From: Zygaena filipendulae
Lineage: Eukaryota > Arthropoda > Insecta > Lepidoptera > Zygaenidae
Assembly (NCBI GenBank): GCA_907165275.2
Contig: OU015655.1
Location: 13,218,501-13,282,500, forward strand
Reading direction: 5' to 3'
DNA length: 64,000 nucleotides
Shown one piece after another: positions 1-12,400 of this stretch. The translations under genes were made by a program, and so were the position numbers. Within the stretch, counting starts at the first letter, position 1; each line of letters starts with the position of its first letter. The notes beneath the pieces were generated by a model. It had not been told where the DNA came from. It saw only the letters and a list, made by a program, of their open reading frames with translations, and ran no database searches.

Positions 1-453
1 CTAAAGAAGTAACCATAATTCTATTCGTATCCGCGATATGCGACCCGTCTTTCATCCATTCTACTATAGCTGGCGTATTGCTTTCCACTTCGCAGGGAAT
101 TTGCACTGTGGTACCCTTGAATGTATCGGTTTTTACTGGCTTCACTACTATATGAGGTGCTTCATGACTTATTACTTTGAGAGTCGTAGATATATCAATC
201 AATCCTTCAGAATTTGCAGCTTTACAAATATAAATGCCTTCGTCCTCCGCACTTGCGGATTTAATTGTAAAATCTTGATTGTTTTTGCTTAGTATATTAT
301 TGTCACTGTTGGCTATAATGTTATTGGAGTCTAATGAATGTCTATACCAGGTGATCTGCGGTTGCGGTGTCCCTCTAGCGACGCAAGTGAACGTAACTTT
401 TTCTCCCGCTGAAACCGTCTGTTCTTGTGGTACTTCTAAAAACTCTGGCGGGA
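1..453 (-). CDS. Peroxidasin-like exon 6: Ig2 and beginning of Ig3 (open at window edge)
   Basis: Acceptor CTAATTACAG (complement of 454-463). Translation opens VPPEFLEVPQEQ and gives a full I-set Ig (FTCVARGTPQPQITWY ... DEGIYICKAANSEG), followed directly by another (APHIVVKPVKTD ... VQIPCEVESN ... VEWMKDG) that runs off the left edge with no stop or obvious donor. Two Igs in one exon, against one Ig in exon 5, is a useful landmark for homology searches. Confidence 0.87.
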
Positions 454-3400
454 CTGTAATTAGAAATTTCAAAGTTAAAAATGCAGTCATGCACATGTGA
501 TCACTTAAATTATAGCGACTGTCTAAAGGCTAACTGATCGAAGCGACATTTTTTGCGATATCAAGTTATCCGTCTTGAAGATCAATAAAAAAAAAGCGCG
601 TGACGTCACTAACCGGCGCAGTTTGTAAGGCGGCTTATAGCGGTTAGTGACGTCACGAGCCCCCACCATAAACGTGAATGCGCTTTATCTCTCTCTAATT
701 TCATTAATTTGAAAAAGCAAAAAATACGTGTCTATTGTTTTTTTTTTATTTTCTAACTGACGGACTAATTTGAATTTTGATTTTCAAAAGTCGTCAACAT
801 CCCTATCATGTACGTTTCGTCAAAAACAAACTTACCCATTACTATGAGCTCTGCAATGTAGTCGACTTCACGATAGATATTTTTTGCTTTACATTTATAC
901 AGACCGGCGTCTGTACTTTGTATATTCTTTATAAGGAGCGTTCCATTGTGCAGTATCGACATTCGTTTGTTTCTTACGATCATTTTATCTTGGAAATACC
1001 ACGACATTTTTTTATCTCGTGCTGGACTTCTATTGTTTGCGCAATCGAAGCTCATGTAGGGTTGCCCTAAGACTGCTATCTTGTTTTGTGTAGTCATTCT
1101 AAAAACTGGACCTAAAAAGTTAATGGAAAATTAAAATATCCCTTCCCGCTTGTTTTCTTGGAAAATCCAAGGCATAATATACACACCGGCAGAATTAGCG
1201 GAACATAAAAAGGCAGAGTATAGAAATAATAACAAATATGTATTAAAACAAATTATTATCAGGCATGAAGTAATAAACTAATATACATCTTTTAACATCG
1301 ACTTTAAGAAGTTTTTAGTTAAATTTTATTAAAAGTAATCGAAATTAAAAAAAAAAAAGAAAAACTCTAGTTTGTGAGAACACAGACAATGTTGCAAATA
1401 AAAGTTGAATCACGAAGGGGAAACACACATTATTAATCGTTCATTTATTTAGTGTTAAAATCACAGTAATCTTTAATTTGCAACATTATTTGTGTGCCCA
1501 CAAATTAGAGAAAAAGTGTTTTTTTATCATTATTTTAAATAAAATTTAATTACAAACTGTTAAAGTGTTAAAAGATGTATATTAATTTATTACTTCACGT
1601 CTAATTATTATTTGTTTTAATATATATACGTAATTATTACTATACTCTGCCTTTTTATATTCCGCTAATTCTGTCGGTGTGTATATTAATAAAATTCATT
1701 AATTTATTACATGTTCTCGATTGATCGACTCGACACGATACGCCAGTCACAATCGCTTGTCGTTGTTTTAATGTTTCGTACGTTCTCAACACGTTACAAT
1801 CACAAGAAAAGTTGTTCTTGTCTATGTGTAGAGTCGTCAGCTTAGGCAAAGATTCGAATTCATCCGGCGGAATCGTCCTCAGTGAATTGTTGAACAAAGA
1901 TCTGAAACGTGAATATTGTTAAATTCGTGCTTGCTTATATATTTTAAAACTGTGAATATTTCACTTTATTTTCTCTTATTCGTCGATGACTTCTACACTT
2001 ACCTACCTAGATTTGGTTGACGTTTACTGAAACGTTGACTACTGTAGTCTACTACAAAATTATCATCATAAATTAGTATTTACTCTAATAAACAGCATTC
2101 TCTTATCGATTTCTTTCTAAATGGTATATATTTATTTATTTATAGAACTTTATTGCACTTTATCGTACAAAAGGCGGACTTAATGCCTAAGGCATCTCTA
2201 CAAGTTTTATTATAGAGGATAAATTTTTTAGCGGATGACGCGGTCCTAGAGTAACATTAGGTACCTACCTACACCCATGTTTTTTTTTTTCATTTGATTT
2301 GATACCGCATCTTTATTGTTTAAAATATGGAGAAAACTTTACTCACAGTGTATTCAAATTCAGTGTCGGCGAAAAAGTGCCGATTTGTATAACTTTTATA
2401 TGATTGCTGTCCAGAAAAATTCCATTTAACTTTTCAAGACCGGCAAAGTTGTTTATTGTCAGCCATTTTAAACAATTATTGTTCAGATATAATTTTTGCA
2501 GATTTTTCAGATGCAAAAACACGCTGCCTCTCAGATTAACTATTTGATTGTGCGCCAAAGACCTGGAAATATAAAATATATAACATAGATAAAGTAGAAA
2601 AGAATAAAGAAAAATGCGTCAGTGTCCTAGAACACTCGGTTAGAACGAAGTTTTTTTCGCAGTTGGTATATATCATAAAATACCTAATTTAAACTATTAA
2701 CGAAAAACTAAAATGTTTCCAACTCTCGACCCAGCGCCACTGAGCGCAGCCGGCGCGAACCAATAAGCAAGCAATAACCAATAATAATAATCGTTCCAAA
2801 AACCATTATGGTAACCAATAAGCGCGAGCCTATGACTGGGCGCAGCCAAAGGCATACGCATAGGACGTGACGGAACCATGACGGGACACTTTTCGCCTTG
2901 CCCCCTCCGCCAAGTCCGTACTGTGCGATAAGTAACTTCGTTCCAATAAATAATTAATAGGGATGTTGACTACTATTGAAAATCAAAATTCTAATTAGTC
3001 CGTCAGTTAGAAAATAAAAAAAACAATAGACACGTATTTTTTGCTTTTTTAAATAAATTAAAATATACAGAGATAAAGCGCATTAAAGTTTAGGATGAGG
3101 AGGTCGTGACGTCACTAATCGCAAAACTGCCATACAAACTGTCAGAATAGTGACGTCACGCGAAATTTCAACTCAATATATCGCCGTTATTTTTTGATTA
3201 CGTAAAAAAAGAAAAAATACGTGTCCAATATTTTTAATAATCTACAAGACGGACTAAAAAATAAAAATTAGTCAACATGCCCATTATTAGTAATTTGGAA
3301 AGAAATTATGCAAGTAAGGTGAGTAAAAAAGTACCTAGGTATATAGAGCAAAGGTGAGAATGTATAAAAACGAGTCCAAGGAGGACATACTACACACCAA

Positions 3401-6400
3401 TAAAACAATATATATATTTTACAGTAGGTACATTTTACTATTTTATACATATATTACATACGCGAAAAACCCTGTGACTGCATTATAGAATCGCCACTAG
3501 ATAACAAGTTTAGTCTCCAAACATCATAGGTTTATCCACCATAGAGAAGCTAGACATGCTGTGCCCCACGGTTTCGCCCGCGTTAATTTCGTGATGATCG
3601 GTTGATTAGTTAATACTTGAAAAGGTATAACAAAAAGAGTAACAATCTCATTTATATTATTAGTAGATATGGATTACGAGCACTTACAAAATTTTCAGGT
3701 TGCCAAGGTGCTTAGAGAATCGATCGAGTTTTATGATTTCATTTCCTTTCAAATACAAGGATTCAAGGTTGTGGAGATTGGAGAATGCGCTCTTGGAGAC
3801 AGCTCGGAGCTCGCTGTGGCAAAGGGATAGATTCCGCAGCCTTGTCATATGGTTCAGCGGGCCCCTCGACAAGTATAGGATGGAGTTGCCGTCGAGATTT
3901 CTGCAAAGTGAAATATAAACAATTAATTATAATATACTAGCTGTGCCCTGCGGATTCACCCGCGTGAATTTCGGAATTCCCGCAGGAACTCCGAACTTCT
4001 CACCGTTTAAACCTTCCCTGAACTTCCACAAATCTTTCAATCTTTCATGAGATTTAACCGGTGTTAATTTCGGAGTTCCCGCAGGAATTCCGGGATAAAA
4101 AGTACCCTATGTCCTTTTCTGTACCCCTGAAAACGTGTATTCAGAATTTGGTGATGATCGGTTGAGACTTGAGCCGTTAAGCCGAGAAAGCGTAACCGAC
4201 AGACAGACTGAAAGACAGAGTTACTTTCGCATTTATATTAGTAGGGATTAACTAATAGGTAGGTACACCTACTAATACAATATTACGAGAGAAAAGATTT
4301 GATGAGCTTTGCATGTTTGAAATGGATAAACTCAAAAACTACTGGAGCGAATTAAAAATTGCTTTATATTTTTAAAGGGGTCTTGTTGTACAGGTACCTA
4401 AATAATTCAATGTTGAAGTGCCATCAGGAAAGTTATTCATTTCTATGCTAGTCTTTCATTGGAAATCTCGTCACGGTCAATTTGTTCTTTTATTAAAGCA
4501 ATAAGAGTTTGTTAGTGACAGACGTCAGTCGTAGTTTTTAATAAGTGTGTCGATTGACTTTTAGTTCTCCTTATTGCGCAATTTCAATAGAAACAGCTCT
4601 GCAGTATGGGACTAGTATAGTATTATATACATCTTTTCTGTTGTGTCGGTACGATTTTGTCTGTCATCACTTTCGCTATAGTTGTAGGCAGCAATCAAAT
4701 CTGTATTTTGGGTAAGCCATTAAAAAAATAGGCAAGCATAATGTCCTTCGTTTTATCATAATCTTTGCCAAATACCAATTTCTTATAATTTTAAAATATT
4801 AAAACAATAACACTAACATTAGTTACAATCATTGAATTTTTATGAAATAAAATATCAATTTTTATTGGCTTTGTTAGCTGATTTTTTATCAGTTATCTTC
4901 TCGTACGCAGTTTAAATGTGATAACTGGCTGATTCATGTTTATTTAAAAACTAGCTATTCCCCGCATTTTCAGTAGCGTTCATTTCGGTGTTCCCGCGGG
5001 AATTCTGGAATAAAAAGTACCCTTATACCCTTGACAACGTGTTGGTTGTATGGAAAGTTGTAGGCACTTTTTCCGTCACTTTCAACAATTACACATTTCA
5101 ACCAGTTTACACAAAACCTTGACTAATTAGGTATAATTATACCTAAACCGTTCGCGCCGTTCATCTTGAGATAGTTGCCAATTTATCATCCGATTCCGCT
5201 ATAATGGCACTGAGGCGCTTTATTGCAAGACGAGGATGCCCAACCCGTATCTATTCAGATAGCGGAACTTCCTTCATTGGTGCTGCAAAACTATTATCTG
5301 AGCTTTATGTTTACACTTCCAACAAGAAGATCGATTGGAGGTTTATTCCGCCATCAGCTCCATTTATGGGTGGCTGTTGGGAGCGGCTCGTTCGAAGCAT
5401 CAAAGCATCAATTTTAATCACCCTGAAAGAGCGGGCTCCAAAGGAAGAAGTCCTGAACACTTTGCTGTTGGAGGCAGAGGCGATTGTTAATTCAAGACCT
5501 CTTACATATGTCTCTACCGATGTGGACAGCGACCACGCCATCACACCATTCTCGTTTCTTATTGGCACATCAAGCTTCGATAACTTCGCATTAAAGGAGT
5601 TCAGCGATAACGATTTAGATCGCAGAGCGAACTGGCGAAAGGCACAGCGTCTGGCAGATCACTTGTGGCAGAGATTTGTTAAGGAGTATTTGCCAACTCT
5701 CGTGCCACGAAGAACAGTTTCTCCACAAGAGCCATTAAAGATAGGGGATCTAGTACTCATTGCTGATGGAACGCTACCCAGAGGATGCTGGCCTCGTGGA
5801 AAAATAGTGGCCGTGTATCCCGGAAGAGATAAAATAGTGCGCGTAGTAGATGTAGCCACAAAAGGGGGTGTGCTGCGTCGGCCAGTTAAGAAACTGGCAG
5901 TGCTGGTCGTCAGCGATTAATTTGGTGCTTCACACCGTCCGGGGCCATGTTGACGACCAACCTCTTTCCTAACTGGCCGCCTTTTATAAGTTCTTTTTAT
6001 ACACACTATTTTTAAAATTATTTTGCCTTTTATGTCTTCAATTTTTGTTTCTCTTTTTGTTGTCAAAAAAAATATAAAGGAATTTACATTTTAAAATTGC
6101 GCTTAAGTTATTTTCTTCCTCTCACCGACGCACATAGACGTAAACCTAACAAAGTATTTTTTGGTCTGACTCATTAACGGTTTTAAAATGGCTACGTAGC
6201 GACCCCTGTACATTTAAAGCCTTTGTCGCTTTTCGTGTGGGAGAGATCTCCGAGATAAGTAACACTCGAAATTGGAGGTATGTCCCGACAGCTTTAAACG
6301 TGGCAGACGACGCTACTCGCGACATTCATGAATTCACAAGATCATCCCGATGGTTCACCGGCCCATCTTTCCTATTGTTACCGCAGCTAGAATGGCCCTG

Positions 6401-9400
6401 TGAACCAACCTCTCATGACATCTCTCTGGTGCCTGAAGAACTTAAGCGTAATTCAGAACTGGTGGGACTCTTGGTCGAAAAACAACCACTACCTTCACCG
6501 GTAGTCGCACATCCAGAGTATTTCAGCTCTTGGATACGCTTACTCCGCGCTACGGGACGATTGCATCTTTGCGCTAATACATTTTTATCTTTTATTCGTC
6601 CTAATTCTTTATTACCTCATTTGTTACGGTGTGAACGAAATCTGCCTCTTCTTTCTGTTGATATTTTAAATTTGGCAGAGCGACATCTTTTTTGGAAAAT
6701 TCAACTTGATTCTTTTGCTGATGAGATTTTATGCGTTAAAGCAGCACGCCCCGTTTCTAATGAAAGTAGATTAAAAAACGTCTCACTACTGTATGGAGAA
6801 GATCAGCTACTTAAACTTTCCGGCCGCACGGGTGCTTCCAGTGACGTAGAATCTCAACCTATAGTGCTTGATGGCAAACATTATATTACGAAGCTGCTAA
6901 TATACCACTACCATGTTAATTTCGGTCACGCTAACAACGAGCTAGTGGTCAATGAGTTGCGTCAACGGTTTTTCATCCTAAGCTTGAGACCAACTGTCAG
7001 ACAAGTCTCACAAAGATGCCAGTTTTGTCGAAATCGAAAGACCAAACCTTTGAGTCCTCCGGTAGGAGACCTGCCAGATGCAAGAATGTCGCATCACGAG
7101 CGCCCATTCACGTACGTTGGTCTTGATTATTTCGGGCCAGTAAAAGTAACAATCGGCAGAAGAACCGAGAAACGATGGGTAGCTCTGTTTACCTGTATGA
7201 CAGTTCGCGCCGTTCATCTTGAGATAGTTGCCAATTTATCATCCGATTCCGCTATAATGGCACTGAGGCGCTTTATTGCAAGACGAGGATGCCCAACCCG
7301 TATCTATTCAGATAGCGGAACTTCCTTCATTGGTGCTGCAAAACTATTATCTGAGCTTTATGTTTACACTTCCAACAAGAAGATCGATTGGAGGTTTATT
7401 CCGCCATCAGCTCCATTTATGGGTGGCTGTTGGGAGCGGCTCGTTCGAAGCATCAAAGCATCAATTTTAATCACCCTGAAAGAGCGGGCTCCAAAGGAAG
7501 AAGTCCTGAACACTTTGCTGTTGGAGGCAGAGGCGATTGTTAATTCAAGACCTCTTACATATGTCTCTACCGATGTGGACAGCGACCACGCCATCACACC
7601 ATTCTCGTTTCTTATTGGCACATCAAGCTTCGATAACTTCGCATTAAAGGAGTTCAGCGATAACGATTTAGATCGCAGAGCGAACTGGCGAAAGGCACAG
7701 CGTCTGGCAGATCACTTGTGGCAGAGATTTGTTAAGGAGTATTTGCCAACTCTCGTGCCACGAAGAACAGTTTCTCCACAAGAGCCATTAAAGATAGGGG
7801 ATCTAGTACTCATTGCTGATGGAACGCTACCCAGAGGATGCTGGCCTCGTGGAAAAATAGTGGCCGTGTATCCCGGAAGAGATAAAATAGTGCGCGTAGT
7901 AGATGTAGCCACAAAAGGGGGTGTGCTGCGTCGGCCAGTTAAGAAACTGGCAGTGCTGGTCGTCAGCGATTAATTTGGTGCTTCACACCGTCCGGGGCCA
8001 TGTTGACGACCAACCTCTTTCCTAACTGGCCGCCTTTTATAAGTTCTTTTTATACACACTATTTTAAAGAGGAAGAAAATAGCTAAGCGCAATTTTAAAA
8101 TGTAAATTCCTTTATATTTTTTGACAACAAGCAGAGAAACAAAATTGTAGACATAAAAGGCAAATAATTTTAAAAATAGTATGTATAAAAAGAACTTATA
8201 AAAGGCGGCCAGTTAGAAAAGAGGTTGGTCGTCAACATGGCCCCGGACGGTGTGAAGCACCAAATTAATCGCTGACGACCAGCACTGCCAGTTTCTTAAC
8301 TGGCCGACGCAGCACACCCCCTTTTGTGGCTACATCTACTACGCGCACTATTTTATCTCTTCCGGGATACACGGCCACTATTTTTCCACGAGGCCAGCAT
8401 CCTCTGGGTAGCGTTCCATCAGCAATGAGTACTAGATCCCCTATCTTTAATGGCTCTTGTGGAGAAACTGTTCTTCGTGACACGAGAGTTGGCAAATACT
8501 CCTTAACAAATCTCTGCCACAAGTGATCTGCCAGACGCTGTGCCTTTCGCCAGTTCGCTCTGCGATCTAAATCGTTATCGCTGAACTCCTTTAATGCGAA
8601 GTTATCGAAGCTTGATGTGCCAATAAGAAACGAGAATGGTGTGATGGCGTGGTCGCTGTCCATATCGGTAGAGACATATGTAAGAGGTCTTGAATTAACA
8701 ATCGCCTCTGCCTCCAACAGCAAAGTGTTCAGGACTTCTTCCTTTGGAGCCCGCTCTTTCAGGGTGATTAAAATTGATGCTTTGATGCTTCGAACGAGCC
8801 GCTCCCAACAGCCACCCATAAATGGAGCTGATGGCGGAATAAACCTCCAATCGATCTTCTTGTTGGAAGTGTAAACATAAAGCTCAGATAATAGTTTTGC
8901 AGCACCAATGAAGGAAGTTCCGTTATCTGAATAGATACGGGTTGGGCATCCTCGTCTTGCAATAAAGCGCCTCAGTGCCATTATAGCGGAATCGGATGAT
9001 AAATTGGCAACTATCTCAAGATGAACGGCGCGAACTGTCATACAGGTAAACAGAGCTACCCATCGTTTCTCGGTTCTTCTGCCGATTGTTACTTTTACTG
9101 GCCCGAAATAATCAAGACCAACGTACGTGAATGGGCGCTCGTGATGCGACATTCTTGCATCTGGCAGGTTTCCTACCGGAGGACTCAAAGGTTTGGACTT
9201 TCGATTTCGACAAAACTGGCATCTTTGTGAGACTTGTCTGACAGTTGGTCTCAAGCTTAGGATGAAAAACCGTTGACGCAACTCATTGACCACGAGCTCG
9301 TTGTTAGCGTGACCGAAATTAACATGGTAGTGGTATATTAACAGCTTCGTAATATAATGTTTGCCATCAAGCACTATAGGATGAGATTCTACGTCACTGG

Positions 9401-12400
9401 AAGCACCCGTGCGGCCGGAGAGTTTAAGTAGCTGATCTTCTCCATACAGTAGTGAGACGTTTTTTAGTCTACTTTCGTTAGAAACGGGGCGTGCTGCTTT
9501 AACGCATAAAATCTCATCAGCAAAAGAATCAAGTTGAATTTTCCAAAAAAGATGTCGCTCTGCCAAATTTAAAATATCAACAGAAAGAAGAGGCAGATTT
9601 CGTTCACACCGTAACAAATGAGGTAATAAAGAATAAGGACGAATAAAAGATAAAAATGTATTAGCGCAAAGATGCTATCGTCCCGTAGCGCGGAGTAAGC
9701 GTATCCAAGAGCTGAAATACTCTGGATGTGCGACTACCGGTGAAGGTAGTGATTGTTTTTCAACCAAGAGTCCCACCAGTTCTGAATTACGCTTAAGTTC
9801 TTCAGGCACCAGAGAGATGTCATGAGAGGTTGGTTCACAGGGCCATTCTAGCTGCGGTAACAATAGGAAAGATGGGCCGGTGAACCATCGGGATGATCTT
9901 GTGAATTCATGAATGTCGCGAGTAGCGTCGTCTGCCACGTTTAAAGCTGTCGGGACATACCTCCAATTTCGAGTGTTACTTATCTCGGAGATCTCTCCCA
10001 CACGAAAAGCGACAAAGGCTTTAAATGTACAGGGGTCGCTACGTAGCCATTTTAAAACCGTTAATGAGTCAGACCAAAAAAATACTTTGTTAGGTTTACG
10101 TCTATGTGCTTCGGTGATGTAAGTAGCATACCGAGCTGCGATAAGAGCAGCACATTTTGCCGCACAATCATGTACCACGCGTAACTTCTTTTTGTGAGGA
10201 TGAACTACACCAAAGTGAGGAAGGTACCAGGTAACAGTTCCTGATGGTGGCTCAGAACATAGCTCAGCGTATCCCTTATCGATTGTAGTTTTAATATTTT
10301 GCTTATAGGAATCCGCATACGACTTATCTTTGGCAAACTTTCGTTCGAGGCTAGCAAACCTAGATAAGGCTAGTTCTCGACTCTTGGGTACAAACTGAAT
10401 GTTGTCACGCCATAAAAGTCCTGTTTGAAACCTACCTGATGGTAAACGCTCAGTAGTTTTCTCAAGAATATCTAGAGCCCTTTGATCATCGGAGCTACGA
10501 AAATCCTTTTTTATTAAACCTATAGAATCTAGCTTATAATATTCCTTAATGACCGCATCAAGCGAGGAATCAGTATTGTCGACCGAAATATGGTTCACAA
10601 ACTCTACAGGTTGCGTGTGAGAAATGAAACCAAACAAGACCCAACCTAGAGCAGTTAGTACAGCTGCAGGTTGTGATTTAAAGCCGATCCTAATAGCCTG
10701 AGGAATCAAAAGATGCCAATTATCGGCACCAATTAAAATCATCGGTTTTGCCTCGTCATATGATAATACATCAGCTAAATCATTTAAATAATCGTAGTCC
10801 TTTATAATATTTTGACATATAGACTGACTGCTAATGCATAAATTGTGTATAGTTCGCGCACGAATTTCATATGTGTCTGCGCTATGACGACCCTTGATTT
10901 TTATATTGATGAAATTTGTATCCATTTCTTTATTAAGCCCTCCTATGCAGTTAATATGCAAAGTTCCTTTTGTGCCCTTGGCACCTACCAGATCTGCCAC
11001 CGATTGGTCTAGCAGTGTAGTCGAGCTACCGTCGTCGAGGAGAGCGTATGTATCAACGCTGCCTTCGGGTCCCGTGATAGTAACCGCTATGACCTTTAAA
11101 TGTGGTTTCAGACTAGCAGAACGAGAGGGCGACGCACTATGTGCGATAGTAGCGGACTGCTTAACTTTATATTGTGGTTCTGGGTCGAGAATCGAGTATG
11201 GTTGTGTCTTAACGTTACTATATTGTGACACTGACTGTACCTGAGAAATGGGTGTAATTTTTGTCTTATCGTTATTATATTGTGATACTGGCTGTACCTC
11301 AGAATCGGGTGTAATTAAATTATCAGACTGTACATCAGCATGAGCAGTAATTTCAGACGGACTTCTATGAAGTAAGCTATGGTGTCGACGATTGTACGTA
11401 CATCCATCCACGTCACATTTTTTATTGCATGTACGATACTGATGAGAACCTCTTTTGAGACATCTACGACATACCTTATTATCTAAGACCCACTGCCAAC
11501 GACTATCTATGTCGAGTAATGCAAACTTTTCACAGTTATTTACTTCATGAACTCCCGCTTGGCAAAATTTACACATGGAGGTAGGTTTAGTCGTACCTTT
11601 TTGCTGTATAGACGAGTTGATGGCATAGACTTTATTAGGTGACTTTAAAATTACGCCAGGTTGACTTTTGGCAAATTGAGTTGACTCTGTTGGAATAAAA
11701 CCAAACTTCACCTGTAGATTTGCTTCTTTTTCCAGAAAATCTGCCAAAATCTCGAGCTTGAACTTGCCGCACTCCGTCCTTGTCTCGGCAAAATCTGACC
11801 ACCTAGATCTTAGGAGAGGAGTCAACTTACCGATTATAGTGTTCGCAAGCTCCGGCGAAGCGAGATATTCGGGTTTTTTGAGTAGGCGAATAACTTCGAC
11901 ACAGTTGCGGATTCGGCATGCAAATATGTTCAACTCACGTGTGGTTTCGTACGTACCGAGCTTGGGTAGGGCTCTCACCAGGGAAAGCTGTTGCAACACG
12001 ATGAACTCAGGCTGAGCAAACCTGTTTTCCAAAGCTAGCATAACATGGTTAGGATCGTCAGCCGATACTAAGAGCATTGCAACTGCCTCCTTAGCTAGGC
12101 CCTGCAGAGCAGCGCTAAGCCTCGAAATGTTCTCCGCGGCCGTGAAGCTTGAGCTTGACTGCTCGAAGGCTTTCTTGAAGGGCAGCCAGTCTACAGCACG
12201 GCCGTCGAACTTAGGAATGTCACATACCTTAAACTTCTTCTTACCCAAATCTGCTATCACATTTGCGAGTGTAATAAAACTATCTTGAGTACCTAAATTG
12301 TTAGTTTTATTTACATTGTTATTACAGTTTACGCTAGGAATGTGTGTGGGTAAGTAAAGAGGTTGCGCTGTAGCCTGCGTACGAGAAGAAGGTAAGACGC

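Noticed and set aside
5948..6122. 5948-6122 as a solo LTR with its own target duplication
   Set aside because: It is attached to pol on the left and to pol-internal sequence on the right, so it is part of a rearranged element.
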